From JBEHYA01 sp048498415 (GTDB lineage Bacteria > Pseudomonadota > Alphaproteobacteria > UBA9219 > RGZA01), in the NCBI GenBank assembly GCA_048498415.1, contig JBEHYA010000003.1:1-51580 (forward strand): a stretch of 51,580 nt of DNA. Reading direction: 5' to 3'. Each line of letters begins with the position of its first letter. The stretch's first letter is position 1. Below the pieces are notes generated by a model. It did no database searches. It saw only the letters and a list, made by a program, of their open reading frames with translations, and was not told the origin of the DNA. This document shows, in pieces, positions 17,330-26,036 of the stretch. A program made the translations under genes and the position numbers.

Positions 17330-18915
17330 TTTTGTAACAGATAATAACTGTAGCTGTCGCCCAGCGCGTCGAACGACGCATCGATGATATTGGTGGAAAC
17401 GCCCACGGTGGCCCAGTGCTTGGTGCGGTCATCCACCCGCGCGGTTTCAATCAGCACGCGCGGCATGGCGCCCGACGCATCATTGGCATGCAGAATCCGC
17501 ACGCGGTAATCCGTGAGAGTGATATCGGCCAAACGCGGGTAAATCGGCTCCAAAGCTTTGCGCATCGCCCGGTCAATCGCGTTCACCGGGCCGTTGCCAT
17601 CCGCCACGGTATGAAAAACCTCATCGCCCACGCGAACTTTTACGCGGGCTTCCGAAGCCGTGGCCAGTTTGCCGGCGGCGTTATATTGGCGCTCGTCGGT
17701 CACGGCGTAATGCAACAATTCAAAAAACTGCGGCACTTTGCCCAGGTGCCGGCGGGCCAGCAGTTCAAAGCTCGCCTCCGCACCGTCATAGGCATAGCCG
17801 TCAAATTCACGTTGTTTTAGCAGATCCACCAGTGCGCCGATGCGAACATCCTTGGCGTCAATCTCCATGCCGATTTCGCGCAGCCGCGCCAGCACATTCG
17901 CGCGGCCCGATTGGTCGGAAACCACTAATTTGCGGCGATTGCCCACTGTCTCGGGCGGCACATGTTCATACGACTGCGGGTTTTTCTCCACCGCCGACAC
18001 ATGCACGCCGCCCTTATGGGCAAAGGCGTTTTCGCCCACATAGGCCGCATGCCGGTTGGCGGCGCGGTTCAGGCGTTCATCGAAGTTGCGCGAGAGTTTC
18101 GTAAGTTCGCCCAGCTTTTCGCCCGCCTTACCCACATCAAACCCCATTTTTAGCGACAGGGTAGGGATCAGCGAGATCAAATTCGCGTTGCCGCAGCGCT
18201 CGCCCAAACCGTTAAGCGTGCCCTGTACCATACGCACGCCGGCGCGCACCGCAGCCAGCGAATTCGCCACCGCATTTTCCGTATCGTTATGCGCGTGAAC
18301 GCCAAGCTTGTCGCCGGGAATGCGTTTCGCCACGTCGCGCACAATCGCTTCCACTTCATCCGGAAGCGCGCCACCGTTGGTATCGCACAGCACCACCCAG
18401 CGCGCACCGGCGCTGTAGGCGGCATCCAGGCAGGCCAGCGCGTAATCCCGGTTGGCTTTGTAGCCATCGAAGAAATGTTCGGCATCAAACAGCGCTTCGG
18501 CGCCGCGTGCTTTTACGGCCGCGATGCTCTCGCGAATAAGTTCGATGTTTTCTTCGTTTGTAATGCCAAGCGCGACCTTGACCTGAAAATCCCACGTCTT
18601 GCCGAACAAACAAAACGCCTTGGCCTTGCCGGCGAACAGTGCATTGAGGCCCGGGTCGTTGGCCACGCTACGGCCTGCGCGTTTGGTCATGCCAAACGCG
18701 GTAAAGCAGGCGGTTTTGAAGTTGGGGTCGTCGGCGAAAAACGCATCGTCGGTCGGGTTGGCGCCGGGCCAGCCGCCTTCAATGTAATCCACGCCGAATT
18801 CGTCCAGGCTGGCGGCGATCAGGCGCTTGTCGGTCAGCGTGAAATCGATGCCTTGCGTCTGGGCACCGTCGCGAAGGGTCGTATCAAACAGGTAAAGGCG
18901 TTCGCGCGGCGGCAT
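17326..18915 (-). CDS. cimA: (R)-citramalate synthase
   Basis: Protein of 529 residues of the isopropylmalate/citramalate synthase family, which condenses acetyl-CoA with pyruvate as the threonine-independent route to 2-oxobutyrate and isoleucine. The TIM barrel starts LYLFDTTLRDGAQTQG (metal and catalytic Arg-Asp), contains LCDTNGG and the metal-binding HAHND motif (near 208-212), and GTLNGLGERCGNANL. EGGWPGANPTD near 46-56 is typical of CimA rather than of LeuA. The C-terminal part (about 400-529) is the regulatory LeuA dimerisation domain, where isoleucine feedback would act. It shares a 4-base overlap with trmJ. Confidence 0.93.
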   Translation of the reverse strand: MPPRERLYLFDTTLRDGAQTQGIDFTLTDKRLIAASLDEFGVDYIEGGWPGANPTDDAFFADDPNFKTACFTAFGMTKRAGRSVANDPGLNALFAGKAKAFCLFGKTWDFQVKVALGITNEENIELIRESIAAVKARGAEALFDAEHFFDGYKANRDYALACLDAAYSAGARWVVLCDTNGGALPDEVEAIVRDVAKRIPGDKLGVHAHNDTENAVANSLAAVRAGVRMVQGTLNGLGERCGNANLISLIPTLSLKMGFDVGKAGEKLGELTKLSRNFDERLNRAANRHAAYVGENAFAHKGGVHVSAVEKNPQSYEHVPPETVGNRRKLVVSDQSGRANVLARLREIGMEIDAKDVRIGALVDLLKQREFDGYAYDGAEASFELLARRHLGKVPQFFELLHYAVTDERQYNAAGKLATASEARVKVRVGDEVFHTVADGNGPVNAIDRAMRKALEPIYPRLADITLTDYRVRILHANDASGAMPRVLIETARVDDRTKHWATVGVSTNIIDASFDALGDSYSYYLLQK

Positions 18916-18923
18916 AGAAAATA

Positions 18924-19475
18924 TTATTTGATTTTATAGGAGAGAACGACCTGATACGGGCTGGTCGCGCAGGCGGCCAGCGCAACGGTTTGCGGCGCAG
19001 AGCCCGTCGTCACCGCCGTGCTGTTAATGCTGGCCAGACCGCTGTTGATCGTATCGTTGTATATCTGCGCGACAAAATTCGTGCACTGGCTGCGGCTCGG
19101 AATGCTTGCAATCGTAATATCGAATGTCGCGCCGTTGGCGGCCACCGTCAGGGCCGTGCCCCACACGCTCACCAAACTGGTGCCGGTGGAAGCCACCATG
19201 CTTTTCGGCGCAATGCCGGTATTGATGAGGGCCGTTGTATAAGCCGTCGCGGCGGCGGTTTCTGTTGTCGCCACCGTGGTATAGGAGGCGCGGATGTTAT
19301 TCACCAGTGTCGAGGTGTCGTGCACCTGTTCTTTAATATTGTTGGAATCGCGCATCGACGCGTAGGCCGCGAACACGCCGCCGATCACCAGGCCCACAAC
19401 GCCCAGCACAATGGCGGCTTCCACCAGATTAAGACCGGCCCGGGCGTGAAGGCGTGAACGGCAAATGCGAAGCAT
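18924..19475 (-). CDS. Type IV pilin-like protein (prepilin N-terminus)
   Basis: Protein of 183 residues from the ATG at 19475, chosen because AGGAG lies 5 bases before it; the longer frame upstream lacks a ribosome site. The short basic leader (MLRICRSRLHARAG) is followed by LNLVEAAIVLGVVGLVIGG: Gly at -1, Glu at +5 and a hydrophobic helix, the class III signal cut by prepilin peptidase PilD. The mature part is Thr/Ala-rich, with two cysteines (SQCTNF near the middle, AACATSP near the C-terminus) that could form a pilin D-loop disulfide. No assembly ATPase, platform protein or peptidase is encoded in the window, so it is an orphan pilin or pseudopilin here. It sits between cysS and cimA on the same strand. 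Confidence 0.75.
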   Translation of the reverse strand: MLRICRSRLHARAGLNLVEAAIVLGVVGLVIGGVFAAYASMRDSNNIKEQVHDTSTLVNNIRASYTTVATTETAAATAYTTALINTGIAPKSMVASTGTSLVSVWGTALTVAANGATFDITIASIPSRSQCTNFVAQIYNDTINSGLASINSTAVTTGSAPQTVALAACATSPYQVVLSYKIK

Positions 19476-19559
19476 AAAGTCTCCTAAGTGGCTGGGGGCC
19501 AGTTTACATGGTTTTTTATAAAGGCAAAGCCTCGGTGTTACCGTGGGCATTTTAGCCGC

Positions 19560-20930
19560 TTAAACACGCCGCCACAGCGTTTTTTCGGCCTTATCTTCCA
19601 GAATAACGCCCATGGCCAGCAGGTCATTTCTGATCTGGTCGGCCTTCTTGAAATCCCTGGCCTTGCGGGCGGCAAGGCGCGCTTCAATCTGCGCCTCGAT
19701 CTCCGCCTCGCTCATCTGGCTGGTGCCCTTCGGCGCCCAGCGCAGCCAGGCCTCCGGGTCCTGCGTTAAAAAGCCTATGAGGTTGGCCGCCTTCACAAAT
19801 GCCGACTTGGTGGCGACGCTTGGGTTCTTGTTTAATTGCCCCGCCAGATCATGCAGCGCGGCAATCGCCTGCGGCGTGTTCAAATCATCGGTGAGCGCCG
19901 CAACAACCGCATGCGGCACATCCACATTCTTATCGAGGGCAATACTCGCATGGCTGCGCAGCGTGCCATACCAGCCGTCTAAAACGTCCTTGGCTTGGCG
20001 CAAGGCATCGCGCGAGAAATCCAGCGGCTGGCGGTAATGCGCAGCCAATAAAGCAAACCGCAACGCTTCCCCCGGCGCATGCGCCAATAAATCGCGCACC
20101 GTGAAGAAATTCCCCAGCGACTTCGACATTTTATCGTTATCGATGGTCAGGAAACCGTTGTGCATCCACAGTTTTGCCAGCGGCTTGCCGTCATGCGCGC
20201 AGCGGCTTTGCGCGATTTCGTTTTCGTGGTGCGGGAAAATTAAATCCAGCCCGCCGCCGTGAATATCAAACGTCTCGCCTAAGTGCGCTTCCGACATCGC
20301 GGAGCATTCAATATGCCAGCCGGGCCGGCCGCGCCCCCACGGGCTGTCCCAGCCCACCTGTTCCGCGCTGCTCGGCTTCCACAGTACAAAGTCGGCGGCG
20401 TCCTTTTTATACGGCGCTACTTCCACGCGCGCGCCCGCAATCAGTTCATCGCGGCTGCGGCGTGACAGTTCGCCATATTCCGGCATGGATGGCACATTGA
20501 ACAGCACATGGCCATCCACGGCATAAGCATGGCCCTTCGCAATCAGCTTCTCGATCATCGCGATCATATGCGGAATATGCTGCGTGCAGCGCGGCTCTAC
20601 ATCCGGCGATAAGGCCATGATCGCGGCCATATCTTCATGGTACGCCTTGGTGGTGCGGGTGGTGACCTCGTTAATCGTCTCGCCCGTCTCCTTGGCTTTA
20701 GCCATGATCTTGTCATCGACGTCCGTGATATTCCGGGCGTACGTCACTTTCGGGTAGAGCGTTTTGAGCAAGCGGTACAGCGTATCGAACACCGCCACCG
20801 GCCGCGCATTGCCCAAATGCGCAAAGTCATAGACCGTCGGCCCGCACACATACATTTTGACGTGTTGGGGGTCGATCGGCGCAAAGTTTTCTTTTTTGCG
20901 GGTAAGGGTGTTGTAAAGCTGAAGTGACAT
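19560..20930 (-). CDS. cysS: Cysteinyl-tRNA synthetase
   Basis: Class I synthetase of 456 residues charging tRNA-Cys. The zinc and cysteine site begins at Cys29 in MYVCGPTVYDFAHLGN (the HIGH-type motif is HLGN), further zinc ligands are in GWHIECSAM and FPHHENEIAQS, and KMSKSLGNF is the KMSKS loop. The C-terminal DALR-type anticodon domain ends with the segment FKKADQIRNDLLAMGVILED, as in the family. The small gene at 20967-21128 and gltX lie immediately upstream on the same strand. Confidence 0.96.
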   Translation of the reverse strand: MSLQLYNTLTRKKENFAPIDPQHVKMYVCGPTVYDFAHLGNARPVAVFDTLYRLLKTLYPKVTYARNITDVDDKIMAKAKETGETINEVTTRTTKAYHEDMAAIMALSPDVEPRCTQHIPHMIAMIEKLIAKGHAYAVDGHVLFNVPSMPEYGELSRRSRDELIAGARVEVAPYKKDAADFVLWKPSSAEQVGWDSPWGRGRPGWHIECSAMSEAHLGETFDIHGGGLDLIFPHHENEIAQSRCAHDGKPLAKLWMHNGFLTIDNDKMSKSLGNFFTVRDLLAHAPGEALRFALLAAHYRQPLDFSRDALRQAKDVLDGWYGTLRSHASIALDKNVDVPHAVVAALTDDLNTPQAIAALHDLAGQLNKNPSVATKSAFVKAANLIGFLTQDPEAWLRWAPKGTSQMSEAEIEAQIEARLAARKARDFKKADQIRNDLLAMGVILEDKAEKTLWRRV

Positions 20931-20966
20931 GGAAGAGGGCTTTCGGAGCGAAGAGAAAACAGAAAC

Positions 20967-21128
20967 TTACAAATGCGGGTGGCGTTTACATTGCGCGAAC
21001 ACATCGCTCAGCGCCGCCATGGTCTCGGCAAACGCATCATTGAGCTTTTTCATGTCCGCTTCCAGACGCGCAAGATCGCTGGTCACTTCTTCAAGCGCCG
21101 TTTTGATCTCGCCGTTATTCTCCGTCAC
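20967..21128 (-). CDS. Small predicted coiled-coil protein overlapping gltX
   Basis: Open frame of 53 residues starting at a GTG that overlaps the gltX stop codon (GTGA), so translation would be coupled to gltX. The product begins TENNGEIKTALEEVTSDLAR and continues with hydrophobic residues at heptad-like spacing through KKLNDAFAETM, suggesting one amphipathic or coiled-coil helix; the end is basic (QCKRHPHL). It fills most of the 194-base gap between gltX and cysS. Family unknown. The coupling, codon pattern and helix periodicity support a real gene, but no homology could be checked. Confidence 0.5.
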   Translation of the reverse strand: MTENNGEIKTALEEVTSDLARLEADMKKLNDAFAETMAALSDVFAQCKRHPHL

Positions 21129-22465
21129 GCCGTTTCTCCGTTCAGCCTCTGCATGGCACGCGTAGGCCCAATCAGCGGCAACAGCGCTTTTAACTCGGGC
21201 CCGTGCTCCATGCCGGTCAATGCTAAACGCAAAGGCATGAACAGATCCTTACCTTTTCGGCCCGTCGCCTTCTTAACCGCATCCGTCCAGGCGCCCCAGG
21301 TGGTCAAATCCCAGTTGCCTTCCGGCAACATGCGGGCGGCGTTAACCACAAAATCGCGGTCGGCGATCTGTGGCGTGATCTTTTCCTGCGCCACCTGCCA
21401 CCAATCCTTAATCTCGGCAAAGCGCTGAATGTTGGCGCGCGCGGCTTCCCAGAAATCTTTGCCAAGGGCACCCAAGCCCATCGCGGCTAAGCGCGGCTTG
21501 GCTTCGTCATATGTCATATGATGCAGCAGGCGCGCATTAATGCGCAGCAATTCCTGCGTATCGAACTTCGGCTGCGAACGGCCAATCTTTTTAAAATCCA
21601 GCCCGTCGATCAACTGCTGCATGGTGGCAGCTTCTACCGCATCCGATGTTCCCAGCTTGGCCAGCAGCGCAACAATCGCCAGCGGTTCCACGCCCATTTC
21701 ATCGCGCAGGCTCGCCACGCTCATGCTGCCCAGACGTTTGCTGAGTTCTTCGCCACTTGCCAGCGTCACCAATGGCAAATGCGCGAAGGTCGGCACGCCG
21801 CCGCCTACAGCCTGCCAGATCTGAATTTGCACGGCTGTGTTGGCCACATGGTCTTCGCCGCGAATAACGTGGGTCACTTTAAAATCCACATCATCCACGA
21901 CCGAGCAGAAGGTATAAAGCGGCACGCCATCTTCACGCACCAGCACGGGGTCGGATAAACTATCGCCGCCAAACGCCTTATGGCCCTGCACCATATCGTC
22001 CCACTCAACCGCTTCATGATGCAGCTTGAAGCGCCAATGCGGCTTGTGGCCTTCTTTAATCTTGGTTTCAACTTCGCCCGCCGAAAGCTTTAGCGCCGCG
22101 CGGTCGTAAATAGGCGGCAGCCCACGGGCCAGCTGCGACTTGCGTTTTAATGCCAGCTCATCCTGCGTCTCAAAGCACGGGTATATTTGCCCACGCTTCT
22201 TCAAATCTTCCAAAACCTCTTGGTAGCGTTTGTAGCGATCGGATTGTTTGGCGAACAAATCCCAGTTCAGCCCCAGCCATTTCAGGTCGCGCTCAATCGC
22301 CGCGGCAAAGGCGGGGGTAGAGCGTTCCTGGTCGGTATCATCCAGGCGCAGCATGAACTGGCCGCCGTTCTTACGGGCGAAAAGCCAGTTAAAAATGGCG
22401 GTGCGGATGTTCCCCACATGCAGAAAACCAGTGGGCGAGGGGGCGATACGGACAAGAACGGACAT
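21125..22465 (-). CDS. gltX: Glutamyl-tRNA synthetase (second-type, alphaproteobacterial)
   Basis: Class I synthetase of about 446 residues from the ATG at 22465; a GTG two codons upstream is the alternative start. The HIGH-type motif is in APSPTGFLHVGN, the glutamate site in LRLDDTDQERS, and the KMSKS-type loop reads ELSKRLGS. This loop is typical of the second GltX copy of alphaproteobacteria (such as Rickettsia gltX2), which can specialise in Glu-tRNA-Gln formation for the amidotransferase route. Which tRNA this enzyme charges cannot be read directly. The last codons overlap the small gene at 20967-21128. Confidence 0.93.
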   Translation of the reverse strand: MSVLVRIAPSPTGFLHVGNIRTAIFNWLFARKNGGQFMLRLDDTDQERSTPAFAAAIERDLKWLGLNWDLFAKQSDRYKRYQEVLEDLKKRGQIYPCFETQDELALKRKSQLARGLPPIYDRAALKLSAGEVETKIKEGHKPHWRFKLHHEAVEWDDMVQGHKAFGGDSLSDPVLVREDGVPLYTFCSVVDDVDFKVTHVIRGEDHVANTAVQIQIWQAVGGGVPTFAHLPLVTLASGEELSKRLGSMSVASLRDEMGVEPLAIVALLAKLGTSDAVEAATMQQLIDGLDFKKIGRSQPKFDTQELLRINARLLHHMTYDEAKPRLAAMGLGALGKDFWEAARANIQRFAEIKDWWQVAQEKITPQIADRDFVVNAARMLPEGNWDLTTWGAWTDAVKKATGRKGKDLFMPLRLALTGMEHGPELKALLPLIGPTRAMQRLNGETA

Positions 22466-22536
22466 TGGCACGAACAGCTAATAAAGGGGTATGAAAAGTA
22501 GCTAGTAACAGTATTTAAGTAAACCTATCATCATCT

Positions 22537-22617
22537 GTATGCCCCGGCGCAGGCCGGGGCCCATAGTTCAGCAATCAAAATGCGGATAAATGGGCCCCGG
22601 CCTGCGCTGGGGCATAC
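22537..22617. repeat. Interspersed two-hairpin repeat, type B (inverted orientation)
   Basis: The outer ends TGTATGCCCC and GGGGCATACA pair, and each arm is also a hairpin. The spacer contains CAATCAAAATGCGGATAAAT, the reverse complement of the spacer at 42246-42330, so this copy lies in the opposite orientation. It is between the divergent gltX and uvrB genes. Confidence 0.85.
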
Positions 22618-22676
22618 AATTAATGTTTTGCCCATTATATTGATTATTAGTGCTTCCATACTAACTCCTGTGATCT

Positions 22677-24794
22677 ATGGATAATCACGCTTTCCCCGCC
22701 ATGGCCGACGTTATTCGCCCGACTTTCCGGCCTGAAGCCGGCAAGAAGTTCGAGCTGGTAAGCGATTACACGCCCTCCGGTGACCAGCCGGTCGCCATTA
22801 AGGAACTCGTGGATGGCCTCAAGGAAGGCGCGCGGGATCAGGTGCTGCTGGGCGTCACAGGCTCGGGCAAAACCTTCACCATGGCGCATGTCATTCAATC
22901 GGTGCAGCGGCCCACGCTCATTCTCGCACCCAACAAAACGCTGGCTGCGCAGCTCTATGAAGAAATGAAAAGTTTCTTCCCCAATAACGCCGTCGAATAT
23001 TTCGTCTCGTATTACGACTACTACACGCCGGAAGCCTATGTGCCGAAGAGCGATACGTATATCGAGAAGGAATCCTCGATCAACGAACAGATCGATCGCC
23101 TGCGCCACTCCGCCACCCGCGCGCTTCTCGAACGCGATGATGTGATCATCGTCGCCTCCATCTCCTGCATCTATGGTATCGGTTCGGTGGAAACCTATTC
23201 CAAAATGACCGCGACGGTGGAAAAAGGCCAGCAAATCGGGCAGGGCGATCTCATCCGCAAGCTGGTCGAACTGCAATACCAGCGCAACGATACCAGCTTC
23301 GGCCGCGGCCTGTTCCGCGTGCGCGGCGATACCATCGAAGTCTTCCCCTCCCACATGGAAGACCGCGCCTGGCGCTTTTCGTTCTTCGGCGATGAAGTGG
23401 AAAGCATCACAGAGGTCGATCCCCTCACGGGCGAGCGCATGGGGCAGATGGATGTGGTGAAGATTTACGCCAACAGCCACTACATCACGCCCAAGCCCAC
23501 CATCTATCAGGCCATCGAAGGCATCAAGGTCGAACTCAAAGACCAGCTCGCCACGTTCCAGCAAAATGGCCGGCTGTTAGAGGCGCAGCGCCTTGGCGAA
23601 CGCACCCAGTTTGATCTGGAGATGCTGGCGGCCACCGGCGTGTGCAACGGCATTGAAAATTATTCGCGCTATCTCACCGGCCGTCCCGCCGGTGCGCCAC
23701 CGCCAACGCTGTTCGAATACTTGCCACCCAACGCGCTGCTGATTTTAGATGAAAGCCACGCCATGGTGCCGCAGCTAAACGCCATGTATAACGGCGACTT
23801 CAAGCGCAAATCCACGCTTTCTGAATATGGTTTCCGCCTGCCATCCTGCCGCGATAACCGCCCGCTTAAGTTCGATGAATGGAACAGCATGCGCCCGCAA
23901 ACGGTGTATGTCTCGGCCACCCCCGGCCCGTGGGAGCTGGAACAAACGCAAGGCGTATTCACCGAACAGGTCGTGCGTCCCACCGGTCTCATCGATCCGC
24001 CCGTCGAAGTGCGGCCCACTGAAAATCAGGTCGATGATCTTCTCGCCGAATGCCACAAGGTCATCGGCAAAGGTCTTCGCGTGCTGGTCACCACGCTCAC
24101 CAAAAAAATGGCTGAAGCGCTCACCGAATACATGACGGAAGCCGGCATCAAGGTCTGCTACATCCACAGCGATGTGGAAACCTTGGAGCGTATCGAAATC
24201 ATCCGCGATCTTCGCCTCGGCGTTTTCGATGTGCTGGTTGGCATTAACCTGCTGCGCGAAGGCCTCGACATCCCGGAATGCGGGTTGGTGGCCATTTTAG
24301 ATGCGGATAAAGAAGGCTATTTGCGTTCCCGTACGTCACTGATCCAAACCATCGGCCGTGCGGCGCGTAACGTGGATGGCAAGGCGGTGCTCTATGCCGA
24401 TAGCGTGACGGGCAGCATGCAGGCCGCCATGGATGAAACCGGCCGCCGCCGCATGCGCCAGCTGGAATACAATAAAGCCAACAACATCACGCCGGAAACG
24501 GTGAAGAAAAAGATCAGCGACATTCTCCAATCCGTATACGAGCATGACCATTACGATGTGCCCATCGGCGATGAAGAATTCATCCATTCCATCGGCAAGG
24601 ATATGAAGGCGCATATCCGCGAACTCGAATCGCAGATGAAAGATGCCGCCGCCAATCTGGAATTCGAAGAGGCCGCGCGTCTCCGCGACGAGATTCACCG
24701 CCTCGAAGCCAAGGAATTAGGGCTAAATGCGAATGCCATGGCGCTGCCGCGTAAAAGTCATAAAGACGTGCGACTAAAGAAACCGCGCCGTTAA
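22677..24794 (+). CDS. uvrB: Excinuclease ABC subunit B
   Basis: Protein of 705 residues, the damage-verification helicase of nucleotide excision repair that works with UvrA and UvrC. Visible: Walker A GVTGSGKT (59-66), the beta-hairpin region YYDYYTPEAYVP (near 111-122) that inserts in DNA, the DEAD-type box LILDESH, helicase motifs V and VI (GINLLREGLDIPE and QTIGRAARN), the YNKANNITP segment, and a C-terminal UVR motif (ANLEFEEAARLRDEIHRLE) that binds UvrC. No clear ribosome site lies before the ATG, and a start at Met9 is possible. I saw no alphaproteobacterial LexA box (GTTC-N7-GTTC) in the upstream gap. Confidence 0.96.
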   Translation: MDNHAFPAMADVIRPTFRPEAGKKFELVSDYTPSGDQPVAIKELVDGLKEGARDQVLLGVTGSGKTFTMAHVIQSVQRPTLILAPNKTLAAQLYEEMKSFFPNNAVEYFVSYYDYYTPEAYVPKSDTYIEKESSINEQIDRLRHSATRALLERDDVIIVASISCIYGIGSVETYSKMTATVEKGQQIGQGDLIRKLVELQYQRNDTSFGRGLFRVRGDTIEVFPSHMEDRAWRFSFFGDEVESITEVDPLTGERMGQMDVVKIYANSHYITPKPTIYQAIEGIKVELKDQLATFQQNGRLLEAQRLGERTQFDLEMLAATGVCNGIENYSRYLTGRPAGAPPPTLFEYLPPNALLILDESHAMVPQLNAMYNGDFKRKSTLSEYGFRLPSCRDNRPLKFDEWNSMRPQTVYVSATPGPWELEQTQGVFTEQVVRPTGLIDPPVEVRPTENQVDDLLAECHKVIGKGLRVLVTTLTKKMAEALTEYMTEAGIKVCYIHSDVETLERIEIIRDLRLGVFDVLVGINLLREGLDIPECGLVAILDADKEGYLRSRTSLIQTIGRAARNVDGKAVLYADSVTGSMQAAMDETGRRRMRQLEYNKANNITPETVKKKISDILQSVYEHDHYDVPIGDEEFIHSIGKDMKAHIRELESQMKDAAANLEFEEAARLRDEIHRLEAKELGLNANAMALPRKSHKDVRLKKPRR

Positions 24795-24842
24795 TAGGGT
24801 TGTTGTTGCTTTTTTTGTTAACTCCGGTCTTACACTAAAGCC

Positions 24843-25079
24843 ATGCAGTGGATCATCTTCGCCGCCATCACCAGCATCGTTGCTTTAGGCATCCGTAAAA
24901 TGATGCGGGAAGCCCATGACATGATGAACATGATGTACGGCGAAAACCCCAACATGGCGCCGCATGGCGCATCGCGCACAAAAGTTGCGGAAAACCCCAA
25001 GCCGCCCGCGCAGGATATGGTGCAATGCCCCGTCTGTCAGGCCTATGTGGTGAAGGGAAGCGTGTGCACCCATGGCTGA
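24843..25079 (+). CDS. Small membrane protein with zinc-ribbon-like tail
   Basis: Protein of 78 residues, family not recognised with confidence. Residues 3-19 (WIIFAAITSIVALGIRK region) form one transmembrane helix; a Met-rich stretch (MMREAHDMMNMMYG) follows; the C-terminus has CPVCQAYVVKGSVCTHG, with three cysteines and a histidine in a zinc-ribbon-like arrangement. The architecture resembles small PP0621-like proteins. Its stop codon lies within the start of the next gene (ATGGCTGA, 8-base overlap), so the two are translationally coupled. Confidence 0.75.
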   Translation: MQWIIFAAITSIVALGIRKMMREAHDMMNMMYGENPNMAPHGASRTKVAENPKPPAQDMVQCPVCQAYVVKGSVCTHG

Positions 25080-25944
25080 TGCGCCCCTGATCTCGGTGAT
25101 CAACACCACCCCCAATACCAGCGCGGTCATCCTGGATTCCCCGCATAGCGGCACCCTCTACCCTGATGATCTGCCCTATGTCTGCTCCATGCACGCCCTG
25201 CGGCAAACGGAAGACAGCTTCGTCGATGAACTCTTCGCCCAGGCGCCGGCGCCGCTGTTACGCGCGCACTTTGCCCGCAGCTACATCGACCCCAACCGCG
25301 CGGTGGATGATATCGATCCCGCTATTCTGGATGGCGCATTTCCCGGCCCCCTTAATCCCACCGAACGTTCGCAGCATGGCCACGGCCTCATCCGCCATCT
25401 TTGCCGGGGCGCCGCAGTGTATCCCCGCAAAATTCCGGTTGGCGTTGCGCTGAAGCGCATCGAGACCTGCTATCAGCCTTACCACACCGCACTCACCGGC
25501 CTGCTGGCGGAAGCGCGGCGTTATCATCCAACCGTCTGGCATATCAACTGCCATTCCATGGCGTCCAGCGATGCGTTCAGCTACCCGCGCCTTGCCAATA
25601 CCGCCGGCGCCGCGCACGCGGATTTCGTGCTGGGCGACCGCGATGGCACCACCGCCGAAGCCGCCTTCGTGGAGCGCGTGGCGCATTACCTGCGCGGCTG
25701 CGGCTACACCATCGCCATCAACGATCCCTATAAAGGCATGGAAATCCTGCGCCTGCACGGGCAACCCGCCAGCGGCATTCATTCCCTGCAGCTGGAGATC
25801 AACCGCAGCCTGTATATGGATGAAGACAGCCTGCAAAAGCACGAAGGCTTTTATAAAGTGCAGGCGGATATGACGGGGTTGGTCAAAGAACTCGCAGGCT
25901 ATTTAGAGGCCCGCAACGCCAGCCTGAAACAGGCGGCGGAGTAA
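25072..25944 (+). CDS. N-formylglutamate amidohydrolase family protein
   Basis: Protein of 290 residues of the FGase family, zinc-dependent hydrolases that release formate from N-formylglutamate in histidine breakdown; many members have unknown substrates. Visible family segments: LDSPHSGTLYPDD near 21-33, the acidic/Arg motif ARSYIDPNRAVDDIDP, a zinc-ligand segment HINCHSM, GDRDGTTA, and LQLEINRSLYMDE near the end. No hut genes are nearby, so a role in histidine degradation is not supported by context. It overlaps the small zinc-ribbon gene upstream. Confidence 0.88.
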   Translation: MADAPLISVINTTPNTSAVILDSPHSGTLYPDDLPYVCSMHALRQTEDSFVDELFAQAPAPLLRAHFARSYIDPNRAVDDIDPAILDGAFPGPLNPTERSQHGHGLIRHLCRGAAVYPRKIPVGVALKRIETCYQPYHTALTGLLAEARRYHPTVWHINCHSMASSDAFSYPRLANTAGAAHADFVLGDRDGTTAEAAFVERVAHYLRGCGYTIAINDPYKGMEILRLHGQPASGIHSLQLEINRSLYMDEDSLQKHEGFYKVQADMTGLVKELAGYLEARNASLKQAAE

Positions 25945-25949
25945 CCGGG

Positions 25950-26034
25950 GTATGCACCTGCGAAGGCAGGTGCCCATCTCGCCGCATTTGGATTGCTGTG
26001 AACCTTGGGCCCCTGCCTTCGCAGGGGGGCATAT
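25950..26034. repeat. Interspersed two-hairpin repeat, type B
   Basis: The left hairpin GCACCTGCGAAGGCAGGTGC and the right hairpin CCCCTGCCTTCGCAGGGG flank a spacer with CCGCATTTGGATTGCTG, a variant of the type B spacer. It lies between the convergent amidohydrolase and sspB genes. Confidence 0.8.
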
Positions 26035-26036
26035 GG

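Noticed and set aside
22647..23564. Open frame of about 305 codons on the minus strand opposite uvrB
   Set aside because: uvrB is full-length with all motifs on the other strand; the antisense frame has no ribosome site or recognisable domain and is a by-product of high-GC codon use.
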